NCBI GenBank assembly: GCA_030017935.1 | Contig: JASEGF010000054.1 | Coordinates: 1-7,147, forward strand | Origin: Bacteroidales bacterium | GTDB lineage: Bacteria > Bacteroidota > Bacteroidia > Bacteroidales > DTU049 | Reading direction: 5' to 3' | Length of the DNA stretch: 7,147 nucleotides | Shown here: piece after piece, positions 5,038-7,147 of the stretch | Layout of the letters: the number at the start of each line of letters is the position of its first letter | Numbering within the stretch: position 1 is the stretch's first letter | Translations under genes and position numbers: made by a program | The notes under the pieces: model-generated | Told to the model about the DNA's origin: nothing | What the model saw: only the letters and a program-made list of their open reading frames with translations | Database searches by the model: none

Positions 5038-6003
5038 ATGGCAAAGAATAGAATAATATTTGATCCAGAAGATTTAATATTTATTTCTGAGAAAGAAATA
5101 AAAAAACTTAGTAGAGGGAAAATTTTATTATTAATATTTATTTCTATAATATTAGCTGTAGTATTTAGTTATAGCTTTATTAATATTTATGGTAGTCCTA
5201 GAAGTAGGAGCTATAATAAAAGAATACAAGAATATTATTGGCAATTGGCTTTAGAAAATAGAAAATTAGAACAATTACAAAAAGAGTATACTGCATATGC
5301 ACAGATAAATAATAACATTTATAGAAATATATTTGGTATGAATCCACTGATAATAAATGATAATGATACAAATAATTTCTTAAACATAAAATATGAGCTG
5401 CTTTCATATCCTGCACTAGCAAAGCAAGTTTATGAGCAATCTTATGAGGCTTTAGAAATTATAAAAATCTACAATGCTTCCTATGATACTATTTTAAGAT
5501 TATCTCAACAAAAAGATTTGCTGATGCGCGCAATGCCAATTATTATGCCAGTAGACAGGCGTAGGATATCTATTCGATCCGGTTTCGGATGGAGAATAGA
5601 TCCTTTCACTAGAGGTTATCGCTTTCATCAAGGATTAGATTTAGCCGGTAGAATTGGTACACCTATTTATGCTACTGCAGATGGAATAGTACTAGATCCT
5701 TATGCTAAGTCTTCTATGAGTGGATACGGTAAAGTAGTTGTTATCAATCATGGTTTTGGATATCAAACATTATATGGACACCTTAGTAAAATTCTTGTAA
5801 AACCTGGTGAAAAGGTAAAACGTGGTCAAATAATCGGTCATATGGGAAGCACTGGACGTAGCAAAGGACCTCATTTGCATTATGAAATACATTATAAAGG
5901 TACACCAGTGAATCCTATTAATTATCTATACTTCAGTCTACCTCCTGATGAATATCAAGAAATCATCAATGAAGCAGAAAAAAATAAAGATGCTTTATCA
6001 TAG
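5038..6003 (+). CDS. Membrane-anchored M23-family peptidoglycan endopeptidase
   Basis: This 321-residue protein has a short cytoplasmic N-terminus (1-28), one transmembrane helix (about 29-51, KILLLIFISIILAVVF), then a coiled-coil-like linker (about 58-95, with LENRKLEQLQKEY). The C-terminal domain is a LytM-type M23 metallopeptidase. The zinc and catalytic residues are all present: His197 and Asp201 in FHQGLDLAG, His248 in YGHLS, and His279 and His281 in GPHLHYE. It should therefore be an active enzyme that cuts peptide cross-links in the cell wall, or controls such cutting, from the periplasmic face. SGFGWRIDPFT (about 182-192) is the classic strand before the active site. The start is set by the promoter and by MAKNRIIFDPEDL, typical of Bacteroidota homologues. 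It is divergent from ruvX and convergent with the alanine racemase gene, another cell-wall enzyme. Confidence 0.93.
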   Translation: MAKNRIIFDPEDLIFISEKEIKKLSRGKILLLIFISIILAVVFSYSFINIYGSPRSRSYNKRIQEYYWQLALENRKLEQLQKEYTAYAQINNNIYRNIFGMNPLIINDNDTNNFLNIKYELLSYPALAKQVYEQSYEALEIIKIYNASYDTILRLSQQKDLLMRAMPIIMPVDRRRISIRSGFGWRIDPFTRGYRFHQGLDLAGRIGTPIYATADGIVLDPYAKSSMSGYGKVVVINHGFGYQTLYGHLSKILVKPGEKVKRGQIIGHMGSTGRSKGPHLHYEIHYKGTPVNPINYLYFSLPPDEYQEIINEAEKNKDALS

Positions 6004-6030
6004 TCGCTATATTGTAATTTATTGATAAAG
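5993..6030. terminator. Inverted repeat between convergent genes, weak terminator candidate
   Basis: CTTTATCA (5993-6000) and TGATAAAG (6023-6030) form a perfect 8-bp inverted repeat around the M23 stop codon with a 22-base loop. It is followed on the plus strand by ATGAAAATTTTATTTC. The stem is mostly A-T and the loop is long, so this is weak. Nothing better exists in the 74-base gap before the alanine racemase stop. Confidence 0.25.
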
Positions 6031-6077
6031 ATGAAAATTTTATTTCAGAATTATAAATTATTATCCGTTAAAATTTT

Positions 6078-7147
6078 TTAAAAGAAGTAAATATAAGATC
6101 TTTTAACCCTCGGTGAAATAGAAGTCATCACTTGATAAGGAATTGTATTATTAATTTTAGCATAATCTAAAATAGAAATATCATCACCAAAGATCAAAAC
6201 TTTATCACCTTCACTAATATTGGGCCATATATCAGTGACATCAGCCATCATCATATCCATACAGACATCTCCAATAATGGGAGCGAATTTATTATTAATT
6301 TTCACATATCCATTACCATTGCCCATTTCTCTAAATATACCATCTGCATATCCCATTGGAATAGTTGCTATAACCCTTTTATGATCAACAAAACCTTTTC
6401 TATTATATCCGACTGACTCATTAGCATCGATATGTCTAATCTGCGATACAAATGTAGTTAATTCTACTGCTGGCATGAGTTTTTTATTTATTTCATTAAT
6501 GCTGGTAATGCCATATAATCCTAAACCTATTCTCACATAATCGCAATGATATTCAGGGAATCGTATTACACCATGAGTATTACAAATATGTTTTTTTATT
6601 TTATATGATAAATCATTCTCTAATTTTGCTGTGAAGTCCAAAAGTCTTTTAGCTTGTAACCTCGTAAAATCATCATGCTCTGGCATATCTGAAGCAGAGA
6701 AATGTGAAAAAACTGTAGAGACTTTCAGAAGATTCCTGACTTGTTTTAGCCTATTTGATAATTTATCATAATCCTCTGGCATAAATCCTAGCCTATGCAT
6801 GCCTGTATCTAGTTTTATATGTATAGGAAATGGTAATTTAGTTAAAAATGAATATTCATCTATCACTTGTATCATTTGCTCGAGAGCTTGAAAACTGTAT
6901 ATTTCTGGTTCCAAATTATATTTAATACACATTTCTAACGATGATAAATGTGGACTCATAACCATAATAGGTGAAGTAATGTTTGCCTTTCTAAGAGCTA
7001 ATCCTTCATGAGAAAAAGCTACTCCCAAATAGTCAACTCCTAATTGTTCTAAAAAAGATGAAATGTCTTCTGCTCCTGAACCATAGGCAAAAGCTTTTAC
7101 CATAGCAATGATGCCAGTGTTTGGAGAAATAATAGAACGAAAATATT
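6078..7147 (-). CDS. alr: Alanine racemase (C-terminal part; probable MurF-Alr fusion), 5' end outside the window
   Basis: The enzyme converts L-alanine to D-alanine for peptidoglycan using pyridoxal phosphate. The PLP lysine sits in MVKAFAYGSG (Lys codon 7097-7095). HIKLDTGMHRLGF, the YVRIGLGLYG segment that binds the cofactor ring, the catalytic Tyr of VGYNRKG (codon 6407-6405), PMGYADG and GDVCMDMMMADVT are all intact. The ATG at 7103 is not the start: the frame stays open to the edge and encodes YFRSIISPNTGIIA before it, the normal strand leading into the lysine motif. In Bacteroidota this racemase is usually the second half of a protein whose first half is MurF, the UDP-MurNAc-tripeptide:D-Ala-D-Ala ligase; whether that holds here lies outside the window. 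About 356 residues are visible. The C-terminus ends with the usual SPRVKR followed by a short SYIYFF tail. It is convergent with the M23 peptidase gene. Confidence 0.95.
   Translation of the reverse strand, partial: YFRSIISPNTGIIAMVKAFAYGSGAEDISSFLEQLGVDYLGVAFSHEGLALRKANITSPIMVMSPHLSSLEMCIKYNLEPEIYSFQALEQMIQVIDEYSFLTKLPFPIHIKLDTGMHRLGFMPEDYDKLSNRLKQVRNLLKVSTVFSHFSASDMPEHDDFTRLQAKRLLDFTAKLENDLSYKIKKHICNTHGVIRFPEYHCDYVRIGLGLYGITSINEINKKLMPAVELTTFVSQIRHIDANESVGYNRKGFVDHKRVIATIPMGYADGIFREMGNGNGYVKINNKFAPIIGDVCMDMMMADVTDIWPNISEGDKVLIFGDDISILDYAKINNTIPYQVMTSISPRVKRSYIYFF

Noticed and set aside
5198..5422. Minus-strand open frame inside the M23 peptidase gene
   Set aside because: It overlaps conserved coding sequence on the other strand, has no start signal, and gives a low-complexity Tyr/Leu-rich peptide; it is a shadow frame.

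Overview
This is an AT-rich chromosomal window from a member of the Bacteroidota. Four things support that: the conserved trio ruvX - def - TPR-type protein; a DUF4783-type secreted protein; the Bacteroidota-style glutamyl-tRNA synthetase; and start regions that lack Shine-Dalgarno sequences but carry Bacteroidota -7 (TAnnTTTG) and -33 (TTG/TTTG) promoter elements. The strong AT bias could fit a host-associated or genome-reduced lineage, but the genus cannot be named from the sequence.

Layout. Bases 1-454 (minus) hold the start of a single-pass membrane protein that runs off the left edge. Bases 590-1018 (minus) hold a small secreted DUF4783-type protein. Bases 1019-1660 are non-coding and dominated by a tandem composite repeat (1103-1553) made of three word families, two of which are inverted copies of each other. 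Bases 1661-3166 (plus) encode gltX. Bases 3167-3401 contain a G-rich patch and a 40-codon minus-strand reading frame with its own promoter-like sequence, probably a gene remnant. Bases 3402-4900 (minus) are a tight operon ruvX - def - TPR protein (4-bp overlap, then 3-bp gap). Bases 5038-6003 (plus) encode a membrane-anchored M23 peptidase, divergent from ruvX, with the best promoter in the window. Bases 6078-7147 (minus) are the C-terminal part of an alanine racemase that continues past the right edge and is probably the racemase half of a MurF-Alr fusion.

Roles. Most genes are housekeeping: tRNA charging (gltX), N-terminal protein maturation (def), rRNA processing or resolvase-like nuclease (ruvX), and peptidoglycan precursor supply and remodelling (alr, M23 peptidase). 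I see no defence system, phage, insertion sequence, CRISPR array, tRNA or rRNA. The only strongly unusual element is the repeat block upstream of gltX. The remaining oddities (small remnant, G-rich patch, near-leaderless promoter, atypical lipobox) are minor.
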